A stretch of DNA of 64,000 nt from contig NZ_JAASQS010000007.1 in the NCBI RefSeq assembly GCF_011762045.1, positions 186,001 to 250,000 on the forward strand. Reading direction: 5' to 3'. The position numbers and the translations under genes were made by a program. This DNA is from Rhizomicrobium electricum (lineage in GTDB: Bacteria > Pseudomonadota > Alphaproteobacteria > Micropepsales > Micropepsaceae). Shown here piece by piece: positions 51,621 through 60,939 of this stretch. Positions within the stretch are counted from its first letter, which is position 1; every line of letters starts with the position of its first letter. The notes beneath the pieces are model-generated. The model did no database searches. It saw nothing but the letters and a program-made list of their open reading frames with translations, and had not been told where the DNA came from.

Positions 51621-53342
51621 TCATGACGATGTCGTTTGGTGGCTTTCGTCAGCCTCAGCGAGGAGATCGGCCGCGTCGTCCAACCCTCGCTTGCGGGCGG
51701 CATCCGCGGGCGTTTGGCCGAGCGGATTGCGAGCCCTGGGGTTGGCACCAAACGACAGCAACAACTCGGCCATCTCAAGCGCTCGTTCTTCGTCGTCGGG
51801 CAGGCAGAACAGCGCGGGTTCGCCCGGACGATCCTCGCGGTTGGCCGAGTTCGGGTCTTCCTTCAGCAACGCGCGCACCCGATCGATCGCGCCGGCAAAA
51901 CAAAGAGCCCGGAAATTCCGGCTGATCGGCGTCAGCAGCGCAACCACCTCGGAGCGCCGGTGGTAGTTGGCATGGCTCAATGGCGAGCCGCCATAGCGGG
52001 TCTCGAACGGATCGATCTCCGCGCCTTGATCGATCAAGAGCTTGGCGATTTCCACCGCGCCGCAATCGGCGGCGTGATGCAGGGCGCGATAGTTCTGGGC
52101 ATCGCCGATGTCGGGCGACATGCCGAGATCGAGCAGAAGGTTCACGACTTCCAACTGCCGGCGGTGAATCGCGGCGATCATCGCGTGCGGTTGGCGCAGG
52201 AGACCGGGATGCGTTGTGGTCCGCTCGCGAACGCCAGCGAGATCGCCTTGCGCCGCCGCTGCGACGAACGCTTCTTCATCGCTCAACCGGGGTGCGGGCG
52301 CGCCGTGGTCGATCAGAAGATCGACAATATCCTGCCGTCCTGCGATGGCGGCATGCGTGATAACGGGCAGCTTCGTGTACGCGTTCACGGTATTGGCGTC
52401 GGCGCCATGCGCCAGGAGCCATGCCGTCCGCGTCACATGCAGGTTGGCGACCGCATTGCCGAGGAGGTAATCGAGGGGCCGGCCGGTCAGGTTCGGATTG
52501 GGTTCGCTCCAGCGCACCGTTTGGCCGCGCTTTGCGGTTTCCGCCCACATGAAATCGAGCCAGACCGTGACATCGCCGCCGAGGGACGTGTTGTAGAGCG
52601 CTTGTCCGTCCAGCGGATCGGCGCCGCGGGCAACAAGGAGCCGCGCAAGACTCTCCGCCAAGGGATGCGGCGATTGTCCGGCTTCGCCTTCGCCGATCAC
52701 ACCGGTCAAGGCGGTGAAGCCCCCGGTATGATCGAAACAGCCGGCGTTCGGATCGGCCCCGGCGTCGAGCAGCAGGGTGGCAATGGCTATGGCATTGCGT
52801 TCCACGGCCTCGATCGGCAAACGGGCGTAGGCCAAGCGCAACAACGGCGTCCAGCCGTCGAACGGGTGCTGGTCATTGGCCAGCCGCGGGTCTTTGGTCA
52901 AAAAGGTATGCACCGCATCGAGATCGTGGGCCGCAACGGCCGTGTGAATATCCTGGCGCCCGATTTCGGGATGACGCGCCAGAAGGCGGGCCGCCAGCGC
53001 GCCGCGCGCCGGTCCGTCCGGCTCGTAATCGCCCCATTTGCCGGTGTTTGGATCGGTGCCGTAGCGGTGCACGGATTTCTCCAGGAACAAGCGCACCCGT
53101 TCTTCGTGACTGCGGTTTCTGTCTTCGATCTCCTGTTTCAACGCCGCCCAACTGGCAAAGCCGTATTCGCGCGCGATCGTATGCTGGGCTTGGCGCAGAC
53201 CGACCGTCGGATCGTTCTTGGGGAACGCAAGCCGAAAGCGGGTGATCGCGTCCGGCTCACCCGCGGCAACGGCTTTGCGCAAACGCTTGGCTTCCTTGCG
53301 GAGCGCTTCGAGATTTGTCTGGTGCGCGATGCTTCGGGGCAT
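51621..53342 (-). CDS. Ankyrin-repeat protein
   Basis: A 573-residue protein without signal peptide or membrane spans. The N terminus (about 1-75, with NLEALRKEAKRLRKAVAAGE and FASWAALKQEIEDR) matches the leader found in bacterial ankyrin proteins of this type. Ankyrin repeats then run from about 130 to the C terminus, for example IATLLLDAGADPN, LHHAADCGAVEIAKLLIDQGAE and MAELLLSFGANPRARNPLGQTPADAA. Start is 53342 with GGAAGGAAGG upstream on the minus strand. It is convergent with xylA and shares no operon. No function can be assigned. Confidence 0.85.
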   Translation of the reverse strand: MPRSIAHQTNLEALRKEAKRLRKAVAAGEPDAITRFRLAFPKNDPTVGLRQAQHTIAREYGFASWAALKQEIEDRNRSHEERVRLFLEKSVHRYGTDPNTGKWGDYEPDGPARGALAARLLARHPEIGRQDIHTAVAAHDLDAVHTFLTKDPRLANDQHPFDGWTPLLRLAYARLPIEAVERNAIAIATLLLDAGADPNAGCFDHTGGFTALTGVIGEGEAGQSPHPLAESLARLLVARGADPLDGQALYNTSLGGDVTVWLDFMWAETAKRGQTVRWSEPNPNLTGRPLDYLLGNAVANLHVTRTAWLLAHGADANTVNAYTKLPVITHAAIAGRQDIVDLLIDHGAPAPRLSDEEAFVAAAAQGDLAGVRERTTTHPGLLRQPHAMIAAIHRRQLEVVNLLLDLGMSPDIGDAQNYRALHHAADCGAVEIAKLLIDQGAEIDPFETRYGGSPLSHANYHRRSEVVALLTPISRNFRALCFAGAIDRVRALLKEDPNSANREDRPGEPALFCLPDDEERALEMAELLLSFGANPRARNPLGQTPADAARKRGLDDAADLLAEADESHQTTSS

Positions 53343-53920
53343 GGGACCTTCCTTCCGAAAATCGCCTGGCGTCCGCTCAGCAGGCCGGAAGAAGGGCTGA
53401 TGTGTACAACGGAAGAACCGTGTGGGTGGGAGCTTGCTCCCTTGCCGCGGACAGGTGGCGCCCCAAGCGCTCTGTAAGTGACCCTGCCGGGCTACGGGAT
53501 GTCTGTCAACTCGAACGGCCTCGGCTCTGTCATCTGTGCAATTGAACGGCGGTGTTAGCTGGAGGCCGGCCGGTTATCGCGCAAGCAGCCATCCGAGGCG
53601 GGTCCGTTAAGTCACCGTCGCTAAGCGCGCGAAGATGCCCGAACAATGTATTCTGTTCGAACACCGTTCGGATCCATTCGCTTTTCCTCCCCGCCAGGTG
53701 CTTCTCCGCGTTGTTGCGAGCAGGAGGCTGCTTTTTTGGGCATCGGGCTAGGCAGTCTGCCCGTTAACAACTCGTTTACCCTTTAAGTCCAGGTTTTCTG
53801 CGGAATTTGCCTTGTCTCGCGGATATTCTTTAACAAGAATCGGAGAGTATTCCGTCGGGGCTGGAATTGGCTCGCCCCGTTCGCCACGCTGTCGCGACAG
53901 GACCTTTCGGAAAGCTCATC
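53343..53920. other. 578-bp intergenic region between ankyrin gene and glgP
   Basis: No convincing gene or RNA is seen. The only structure noted is a weak hairpin AGCAG-GAGG-CTGCT followed by TTTTT at 53719-53737, which could end a short plus-strand transcript. The glgP promoter should lie in the last 150 bases. Confidence 0.4.
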
Positions 53921-56446
53921 ATGGTCACCATCCCTCTTCTCGAACTGCCCAGTGAAATCGCCGCGTTGCAGCAGATCGCGCTCGACCTGCGCTGGACCTG
54001 GAGTCACGAAGGCGACGCCCTGTGGGGCCACATCGACGAGAAGCTGTGGGAGCGCACGCTCAATCCCTGGACTGTCTTGCAGGGCGCCTCTCGCGAGCGC
54101 CTCAAGCAGCTGTCGCAGGATCAAAAGTTCCTCGACAAGCTCAACGGCTTCGTCAATGCCCGCAACGAATACCTCAACACGCCCGGCTGGTTCCGTGACA
54201 CCGATCGCGGCAACCAGCTTGGCGGCGTCGCCTATTTCTCGATGGAATTCGGTCTCGGCTCGGCGCTGCCGATTTATGCCGGCGGCCTCGGCATTCTGGC
54301 CGGCGACGTGCTCAAATCGGCCTCCGACCTCGACATCCCGGTGATCGGCATCGGCCTTCTTTATCAGGAAGGCTATTTCCGCCAACTGATCGACGGCCGC
54401 GGAATGCAGCAGGAGTTCTATCCCTACAACGAGCCTTCGGCGCTGCCGGTCGAGCCGGTGATCCTGCCGGAAGACGGCTGGCTCAAGATCGGTCTCGAAA
54501 TGCCGGGCCGCGTGGTGCAGTTGCGCGTCTGGAAGGCGACGGTCGGCCGCGTCACGCTCTATCTGCTCGACTCCAACGATCCCATCAACAGCCCGCTCGA
54601 TCGCGGTATCACCGCCAAGCTTTACGGCGGCGGTCCGGAACTGCGCCTGATGCAGGAAATCGTGCTCGGCGTCGGCGGCTGGCGCGTGGTGGAAGCGCTC
54701 CATCCCGAAGTCGAGATCTGCCACGTCAACGAAGGCCACGCGGCCTTCGCCATCATCGAGCGCGCCCGTCAATTGGCGCTGAAATCCAACCTCGATTTCT
54801 GGGAAGCCTTGTGGGCGACCCGCGCCGGCAACGTCTTCACCACCCATACGCCGGTCGCCGCGGGTTTCGACCGCTTCCCGGCCGAACTCTTGCGCAAGTA
54901 TTTGCCGTATGTGGAAGGCGCCTTGCATGGACGGGGCGTCAAGCTCGAACACGTGCTGGCGCTCGGCCGCGCCGACCAGAGCAATTCCGACGAGCCGTTC
55001 AACATGGCGTTCCTGGCCCAGCGCGGCTCGGCCATCACCATCGGCGTTTCGCGTCTGCACGGCGAAGTCAGCCGGCGCATCTTCCAGCCGCTGTTCGCGC
55101 GCTGGCCGTCTTGCGAAGTGCCGATCGGCTACGTCACCAACGGCGTTCATATTCCGACCTGGGATTCGGCCGGTTCCGACCGCGTCTGGAACAAGATCCT
55201 CGGCAAGGGGCGGTGGCGCACGCCGACCGGCAAGGATCGCATGCCAATTCCGGATTCCGTCAGCGACGAGGATCTGTGGGCGATGCGCGGCGAAGGCCGT
55301 CAGCGCCTGGTGCGCTATGCCCGCTATCATCTCGGCCGTCAGCTCCGGGAAGGCGGTTTCGATCTCGAACAGGTGCAGAAGGCCGAAACGGTCCTCGACC
55401 CCAACGTTCTGACGCTCGGTTTTGCCCGCCGCTTTACCGAATACAAGCGCCCGAACCTGTTGCTGCGCGATCTCGCCCGTCTCGACAAGCTGCTGCACAA
55501 TCCGATGTATCCGGTGCAGATCGTGGTCGCCGGCAAGGCCCATCCGGCCGACACCGTCGGCAAGGGCATGATCCAGGAATGGATCAACCTGGCGCGCAAT
55601 CCGCGCTATCGCAATCACGTCGTCTTCCTCGAGGACTACGACATCAGCCTCGCCCAGGAGATGACCCAGGGCGTCGACGTCTGGATCAACACCCCGCGGC
55701 GGCCATGGGAAGCGTGCGGCACGTCCGGAATGAAGGTGCTGGTCAACGGCGGCATCAACTGCTCGACGCTCGACGGCTGGTGGGACGAGGCCTACACCGA
55801 CGAAGTCGGCTGGTCGATCGGCGACGGATCGGGCGGCACGGCGGAAGGTGTCGATGCCATCGACATCCAGAGCCTCTACGACGTGCTCGAGAACAAGGTT
55901 ATCCCCGAATACTACGACCGTGACGGCCTCGGCCTGCCGCGGCGCTGGCTGCAGCGTATCCGCCATTCGATGGGACGCCTGACGCCGGAATTCTCAGGCG
56001 CCCGCATGATGACCGATTACGTCGAGATCGCTTATCTGCCGCTGGCCAAGGCGATCCGCGAGCGTATGCGCGACCGCTGCGCCCCGGCGCGCATGTTGAA
56101 CCAGTGGTCGCGGACGCTGTATTCGCGTTGGAACGGCCTGCATATCGGCAATCCGGTGGTGAACCAGTCGGAAGCGGCCACCAATGTGGTGGTGCCGGTC
56201 TATCTCGGCGAACTGACGCCCAACGCCGTGCGGGTCGAGATGTTCGCCGACCAGACGCCGGAACACGCGCCCGAAGTCATCATGCTGCACCAGGAGAATG
56301 CGATCCCCGGATCGACCAACGGCTACATCTTTGCGGGCGCCATTCCGCCGAGCCGCCGGATGGAGGACTACACGGTGCGCGTGGTGCCGTATCATCCCAA
56401 CGCGTTCCTGCCGGCCGAGTTGCCGCTCATCACCTGGCAGAAATAG
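53921..56446 (+). CDS. glgP: Alpha-glucan (glycogen) phosphorylase
   Basis: GT35 phosphorylase releasing glucose 1-phosphate from glycogen. It is 841 residues of the bacterial/archaeal type with an N-terminal DUF3417-like domain (about 10-110). The pyridoxal-phosphate lysine is K605 in ACGTSGMKVLVNGG, followed by INCSTLDGWWDE. Start ATG 53921 (MVTIPLLELP) is preferred; an in-frame ATG at 53867 adds 18 residues without a clear ribosome site. It begins the glycogen region and is convergent with glgA and the DUF2934 gene. Confidence 0.93.
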   Translation: MVTIPLLELPSEIAALQQIALDLRWTWSHEGDALWGHIDEKLWERTLNPWTVLQGASRERLKQLSQDQKFLDKLNGFVNARNEYLNTPGWFRDTDRGNQLGGVAYFSMEFGLGSALPIYAGGLGILAGDVLKSASDLDIPVIGIGLLYQEGYFRQLIDGRGMQQEFYPYNEPSALPVEPVILPEDGWLKIGLEMPGRVVQLRVWKATVGRVTLYLLDSNDPINSPLDRGITAKLYGGGPELRLMQEIVLGVGGWRVVEALHPEVEICHVNEGHAAFAIIERARQLALKSNLDFWEALWATRAGNVFTTHTPVAAGFDRFPAELLRKYLPYVEGALHGRGVKLEHVLALGRADQSNSDEPFNMAFLAQRGSAITIGVSRLHGEVSRRIFQPLFARWPSCEVPIGYVTNGVHIPTWDSAGSDRVWNKILGKGRWRTPTGKDRMPIPDSVSDEDLWAMRGEGRQRLVRYARYHLGRQLREGGFDLEQVQKAETVLDPNVLTLGFARRFTEYKRPNLLLRDLARLDKLLHNPMYPVQIVVAGKAHPADTVGKGMIQEWINLARNPRYRNHVVFLEDYDISLAQEMTQGVDVWINTPRRPWEACGTSGMKVLVNGGINCSTLDGWWDEAYTDEVGWSIGDGSGGTAEGVDAIDIQSLYDVLENKVIPEYYDRDGLGLPRRWLQRIRHSMGRLTPEFSGARMMTDYVEIAYLPLAKAIRERMRDRCAPARMLNQWSRTLYSRWNGLHIGNPVVNQSEAATNVVVPVYLGELTPNAVRVEMFADQTPEHAPEVIMLHQENAIPGSTNGYIFAGAIPPSRRMEDYTVRVVPYHPNAFLPAELPLITWQK

Positions 56447-56474
56447 CGCCGGTCCAACGATCCGGAAAAAGCAA

Positions 56475-56508
56475 AACCCCCGCGGCACCGTCGCGGGGGT
56501 TGTTTTTT
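56475..56508. terminator. Bidirectional terminator between glgP and the DUF2934 gene
   Basis: AACCCCCGCG (56475-56484) / CGCGGGGGTT (56492-56501), then GTTTTTT on the plus strand. Read from the other strand the same stem is followed by TTGCTTTTT. Confidence 0.88.
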
Positions 56509-56555
56509 AGGCGTTCGGAAACGGCAAGAGCCCGTCCGTCGCGGCCGGGACCAGA

Positions 56556-56837
56556 TCAGCTCGCCGCTTTCAATTCGGCATCTTCGTCGCGCAGTTTGCC
56601 CGATACGGTTTTGACCGGCGGTGTCGCGATCGGCAGCACCGGCAATACGAAGGCGGTGGTTTCGCCTTCCATCGAGGCGGCCGTCCAATTGGCTTCGAGT
56701 TCGGCCTCGAGTTCGGCTTTGGCGCGCAGCCAGTATTCGTGCGATTTGCCGTCCTGGCAGCCTTCGCGCTCCCAGAGCAGATAGCTGCGGGTGCGGATTT
56801 CGTCTTCGGAAGGGGTGGGCTTCGGGTCGTTGGGCAT
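56556..56837 (-). CDS. DUF2934 small protein
   Basis: A 93-residue acidic protein with the DUF2934 block (SEDEIRTRSYLLWEREGCQDGKSHEYWLRAKAELE, split here only by description). Start at 56837 has GGAGAGAA upstream. It follows glgA by 91 bp in the same direction. DUF2934 proteins often neighbour glycogen or trehalose genes, but their role is unknown to me. Confidence 0.78.
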   Translation of the reverse strand: MPNDPKPTPSEDEIRTRSYLLWEREGCQDGKSHEYWLRAKAELEAELEANWTAASMEGETTAFVLPVLPIATPPVKTVSGKLRDEDAELKAAS

Positions 56838-56928
56838 GACGTTCTCTCCTGCCCGTCCATCGTCATTCGCTGGTCCGGCTGTCGCGCCCGGGCGGTGCGA
56901 CGCAGCCGGTTCGAAGCATATTACGCGC

Positions 56929-58446
56929 TCAACTCGCGGCTTGTCTTGTCGTTTGTACCGCGGATCGATCCGCAATCTGAACGCCGAAGTCGATGGGCAT
57001 GCCGCTGGCGGCGCTGTAGAGGGCGGCATACTGCATGGCGCTCGAGGTCCAGGAATAATCTTGCGCCATGGCCTGAAGCTGTAACCGGCGCCAGATCAAA
57101 GGCTCGCGATAGAGCGACAGGGCGCGGGTCACTGCGTCGGTCAGATGCTCGGTGGTCGGATCGTCGAACACGAAGCCCGTGGCGCTGCGGTCGGCGATCG
57201 AGGTTGCGGTGGCGTCGACCACGGTGTCGGCCAATCCGCCGGTGCGCCGGACCACCGGCAAGGTGCCGTAGCGCAGGGCGTAGAGCTGAGTCAGGCCGCA
57301 CGGCTCGAACCGGGCCGGGGCCAGAAGGATGTCGCATCCGGCCTGGAGTTTGTGGGCGAGCGGCTCGTCGTAGCCGACGATCACCGCGATGTTGCCGGCG
57401 AAGCGCTCGCGCGCCTCTTCGAAGGCTGCTTCCATGGCCGGATCGCCTTCGCCGACGGCCACGAACTGGGCGCCTTGGTCGACCAGCCACGGCAGCAGCT
57501 CGAGGACGGTATCGGCCATCTTCTGATGGGTGAGGCGGCTGACGAAGCCCAACACCGGGGTTTCGGGACTGGCGTTCAGTCCGAACTCGGCCTGCAGGGC
57601 CGCTTTGCAGGCGCGCTTTCCCGAAATGTCGGTTTCGCGGTAAGGGCGCGGCAGCACCGGGTCGGCGGACGGATTCCACAGGGTCTCGTCGATGCCGTTG
57701 AGGATACCGCTGAAATCTTCGCCACGTTCGGTCAACACGCCTTCCATGCCGCAACCGAAAGCCGGGGTGAGTATTTCTCTCGCATAGGTCGGGCTGACCG
57801 TCGTCACCCGGTCGGCATATCTGAGGCCTGCCTTGAGGAAAGAAATGTGACCATAGAACTCCACGCCGCCCGGACAAAACAATGCCGGCGGTATTTCGAG
57901 CTGCCGCAGCCGATCGGCCGGGAAGTTGCCCTGGAAGGCCATGTTGTGGGTCGTGAAGACGGTCGCCGGACGCGGCTCGCGTTCCAGCGACAGATAGAGC
58001 GGCAACAGCCCGGCATGCCAGTCGTTGGCGTGCACGAGGTCGGGCTTGAAATCGAGGCCGAGGCGGCCCATCGCGATTTCGCGGCCGACATGGGCGAGGA
58101 AGGCGAACCGCAATGGATTGTCGGGCCATTCCTTACCGGTTTCGTCTTGATAAAGGCCGCCGTTGCGGCGGAACAGGCTGGGGCTGTCGATCAGATAGAC
58201 CGGCAGATCGGCATCGGGAAATTTGCCCGCGATCAGGGTCGCGTCGTCCACGCCCAAGGCCGGCGCGATCGGGGCCACAAACCGGGCATTCTCGACCCTG
58301 AGAAGGGCTCTGGGATAGGCCGGCATCAACAGGCGGACGTCGACACCGAGGCGGCGGAGGGCTACCGGAAGGGCACGGGAAACGTCGGCGAGGCCTCCGG
58401 TTTTGGCCAGAGGATAAGCTTCTGCCGTCGCAAATAGGACCTGCAT
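56929..58446 (-). CDS. glgA: Glycogen synthase (ADP-glucose type)
   Basis: GT5 synthase extending alpha-1,4-glucan from ADP-glucose. It is 505 residues with the N-terminal KTGGL motif (residues 15-19) that contacts ADP-glucose, HANDWHAGLLPLYL, and the C-terminal catalytic ARFEPCGLTQLYALRYG region including RTGGLADTV. It is divergent from glgB across 187 bp. ADP-glucose pyrophosphorylase (glgC) is not in the window. Confidence 0.96.
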   Translation of the reverse strand: MQVLFATAEAYPLAKTGGLADVSRALPVALRRLGVDVRLLMPAYPRALLRVENARFVAPIAPALGVDDATLIAGKFPDADLPVYLIDSPSLFRRNGGLYQDETGKEWPDNPLRFAFLAHVGREIAMGRLGLDFKPDLVHANDWHAGLLPLYLSLEREPRPATVFTTHNMAFQGNFPADRLRQLEIPPALFCPGGVEFYGHISFLKAGLRYADRVTTVSPTYAREILTPAFGCGMEGVLTERGEDFSGILNGIDETLWNPSADPVLPRPYRETDISGKRACKAALQAEFGLNASPETPVLGFVSRLTHQKMADTVLELLPWLVDQGAQFVAVGEGDPAMEAAFEEARERFAGNIAVIVGYDEPLAHKLQAGCDILLAPARFEPCGLTQLYALRYGTLPVVRRTGGLADTVVDATATSIADRSATGFVFDDPTTEHLTDAVTRALSLYREPLIWRRLQLQAMAQDYSWTSSAMQYAALYSAASGMPIDFGVQIADRSAVQTTRQAAS

Positions 58447-58633
58447 CTATGCCCCTCGCGGCCGGAATTCTTAAAGCCTGCCGCCCGCCGTATTGGTTCG
58501 GAAACCATAAAACTCTAATCTGGTAAAAGTCTTATTACCGTAGCGAATCAAATGCCCCAAATAGGGTACCTCCAATCCCACAAATTTCCGCACAAAAACG
58601 ATGGATATCGGATAACTCAGACCGGAACGGACG

Positions 58634-60868
58634 ATGGTAAACCCAGTAAAAGTTGCACCAGGTGAGAAGATGAATCGCTCTGAGCGTTTCGGGCAGTCCG
58701 ATAGGCGTATGCAAGCCGTTGTCGCCGGCGACGATCGCGACCCCTTCTCGTATCTGGGCATGCACAAAGAGGGCGGAGCCGTCGTCGTTCGGGTTTTCCA
58801 TCCCGGCGCAACATCCGTCGAAGTCTTGCAGTATGCGAGCGGAGAGGTGCTTGCGGGCCTTACGCGCGTACACGAGGCCGGCCTTTTCGCCGGCACGGTG
58901 GGGACGGAGATGCAAGCCTATCGCTTGCGGGTCACGGGCAACGGCTGGAGCTTCGATATCGAGGACCCTTATCGTTTCGGTCCGGTGCTGGGCGAGCTTG
59001 ATCTCTACCTTCATGCCGAAGGCAATTTCCTCAGAAGCTTCGAGAAGATGGGCGCCCATCCGACCGTCAAGGACGGGGTGGACGGAACCAACTTCGCCGT
59101 TTGGGCTCCAAGCGCGCGGCGCGTTTCGGTGGTTGGCGACTTCAACGGATGGGACGGGCGCTTCCATGTCATGCGCCTCAATCCGGGCGCGGGCATCTGG
59201 GAGATTTTTCTGCCCAATGTCGGTCCCGGCGCCGCCTACAAGTTCGAGATCAAGACCCAGAGCGGTGCCATCCTGTTGAAGGCCGATCCGTTCGCCTTCC
59301 AGGCCGAGTTGCCGCCCAAGACCGCTTCGGTCGTCGCCGCCGATGCGCGTCTCGGCATCGAACGGGAAGCCGTGGGCAAGGGTCCGCATGCCGACCGCCG
59401 CTCGCCGGTTTCCGTCTACGAGGTGCATCTCGGCTCATGGCGGCGCGTGACGGAAGACGGCAACCGGTCGCTGTCCTATCGCGAACTGGCCGAGACCCTG
59501 GTGCCGTACGTCAAGGACATGGGCTTCACCCATATCGAGTTGATGCCGATCAATGAGCATCCGTTCGGCGGCTCGTGGGGTTATCAGCCCACCGCGTTGT
59601 TCGCCCCCACATCCCGCTACGGTTCGCCGGAGGACTTCCGCCATTTCATCAAGGCCTGCCATGAGGCCGGCATCGGCGTGCTGCTCGATTGGGCGGCGGG
59701 GCATTTTCCTTCCGATGCCCACGGCCTGCACACCTTCGACGGCACCCATCTTTACGAGCACGCCGATCCGAAAGAGGGCTATCACCCCGATTGGAACAGC
59801 TACATCTACAATTTCGGCCGCAACGAAGTGCGCGGCTTCCTGCTCTCCAACGCGCTGTTCTGGCTGGCCCGTTACGGCATCGACGGCTTGCGTGTCGATG
59901 CGGTGGCCTCGATGCTCTATCGCAACTACTCGCGTAAGGACGGTGAGTGGGTGCCCAACATTCACGGCGGCGTCGAGAATCTCGAAGCGGTCGACTTCCT
60001 CAGGCGGATGAACGAACTCGTCTACGGCAATCACCCGGATGCCATCACGGTGGCCGAGGAATCGACCTCGTGGCCGATGGTGTCGCGCCCGGTCTGGCTC
60101 GGCGGTCTCGGTTTCGGTTTCAAGTGGAACATGGGCTGGATGCACGACACCCTGCAATACATGTCGAAGGAGCCGATCCACCGCAAGTTCCACCACAACA
60201 ACCTGACCTTCGGCCTGCTCTATGCGTTCAGCGAGAACTTCATCCTGCCTCTGAGCCATGACGAAGTGGTCCACGGCAAAGGCTCGCTCCTCACCAAGAT
60301 GCCGGGCGATCTGTGGCAGAAGTTCGCCAACCTGCGCGCCTACTACACCTTCATGTACACGATGCCGGGCAAGAAGCTGCTCTTCATGGGCGGCGAGTTC
60401 GGCCAGTGGAACGAATGGAACCACGATACCAGCCTCGATTGGCATCTGCTCGAATACAAGGAACATGCCGGCCTCAAGAACGCGCTCAAGGATCTCAACT
60501 GGCTTTATCGTTCGCGCACGGCGCTGCACGTCCGCGATTGCGAGCCGGAAGGCTTTGCCTGGATCGACTGCAACGACACCGAAGCGAGCGTGATCTCCTA
60601 TATCCGCCGCGGCGCCGATCCGGACGATTTCGTCGTGGTGGTGTGCAATTTCACGCCGGTGGTGCGGCGCGATTATCGCATCGGCGTGCCGAAGAGCGGG
60701 CGTTACTACGAGGCGTTCAATTCCGACAGCGAGTTCTACGGCGGTAGCAATGTCGGCAACGGCGGCTGCCTTGAAACGCTGGGATGCCCGATGCACGGCC
60801 AGCCCGACAGCCTGTCGGTGACGCTGCCGCCGCTCGGTGCGTTCGTGCTGGTACCGGAAGGCAGATAG
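58634..60868 (+). CDS. glgB: 1,4-alpha-glucan branching enzyme
   Basis: GH13 branching enzyme that introduces alpha-1,6 branches. It is 744 residues: N-terminal domains including CBM48 (about 125-215; [19 protein letters not shown]), the catalytic barrel and an all-beta C terminus. The nucleophile is D422 (GLRVDAVAS), the acid/base E475 (VAEESTSWP), and the third carboxylate is in SHDEVVHG. The usual DWVPGHFP reads DWAAGHFP here. Start ATG 58634 is used; ATG 58670, with AGGTGAG just upstream, is an alternative giving 732 residues. Confidence 0.95.
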   Translation: MVNPVKVAPGEKMNRSERFGQSDRRMQAVVAGDDRDPFSYLGMHKEGGAVVVRVFHPGATSVEVLQYASGEVLAGLTRVHEAGLFAGTVGTEMQAYRLRVTGNGWSFDIEDPYRFGPVLGELDLYLHAEGNFLRSFEKMGAHPTVKDGVDGTNFAVWAPSARRVSVVGDFNGWDGRFHVMRLNPGAGIWEIFLPNVGPGAAYKFEIKTQSGAILLKADPFAFQAELPPKTASVVAADARLGIEREAVGKGPHADRRSPVSVYEVHLGSWRRVTEDGNRSLSYRELAETLVPYVKDMGFTHIELMPINEHPFGGSWGYQPTALFAPTSRYGSPEDFRHFIKACHEAGIGVLLDWAAGHFPSDAHGLHTFDGTHLYEHADPKEGYHPDWNSYIYNFGRNEVRGFLLSNALFWLARYGIDGLRVDAVASMLYRNYSRKDGEWVPNIHGGVENLEAVDFLRRMNELVYGNHPDAITVAEESTSWPMVSRPVWLGGLGFGFKWNMGWMHDTLQYMSKEPIHRKFHHNNLTFGLLYAFSENFILPLSHDEVVHGKGSLLTKMPGDLWQKFANLRAYYTFMYTMPGKKLLFMGGEFGQWNEWNHDTSLDWHLLEYKEHAGLKNALKDLNWLYRSRTALHVRDCEPEGFAWIDCNDTEASVISYIRRGADPDDFVVVVCNFTPVVRRDYRIGVPKSGRYYEAFNSDSEFYGGSNVGNGGCLETLGCPMHGQPDSLSVTLPPLGAFVLVPEGR

Positions 60869-60878
60869 AGCGCGTCAC

Positions 60879-60902
60879 CGGAAAGTGGGCACCGGTTTTC
60901 GG
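60879..60902. repeat. Second, partial copy of the palindromic repeat
   Basis: CGGAAAGTGGGCACCGG plus TTTTCGG matches the core of the dnaE2 copy (2065-2088) with 3 differences in 24 bases. It lies in the 71-bp gap between glgB and glgX. The outer arms are degenerate. Confidence 0.65.
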
Positions 60903-60939
60903 CAATGAAGCACGACACGAAAGTAAGGGGCATGGGGTT

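Noticed and set aside
53343-53920. Short plus-strand open frames (about 60-76 codons)
   Set aside because: No ribosome sites, domains or hydrophobic patterns; they are consistent with chance.
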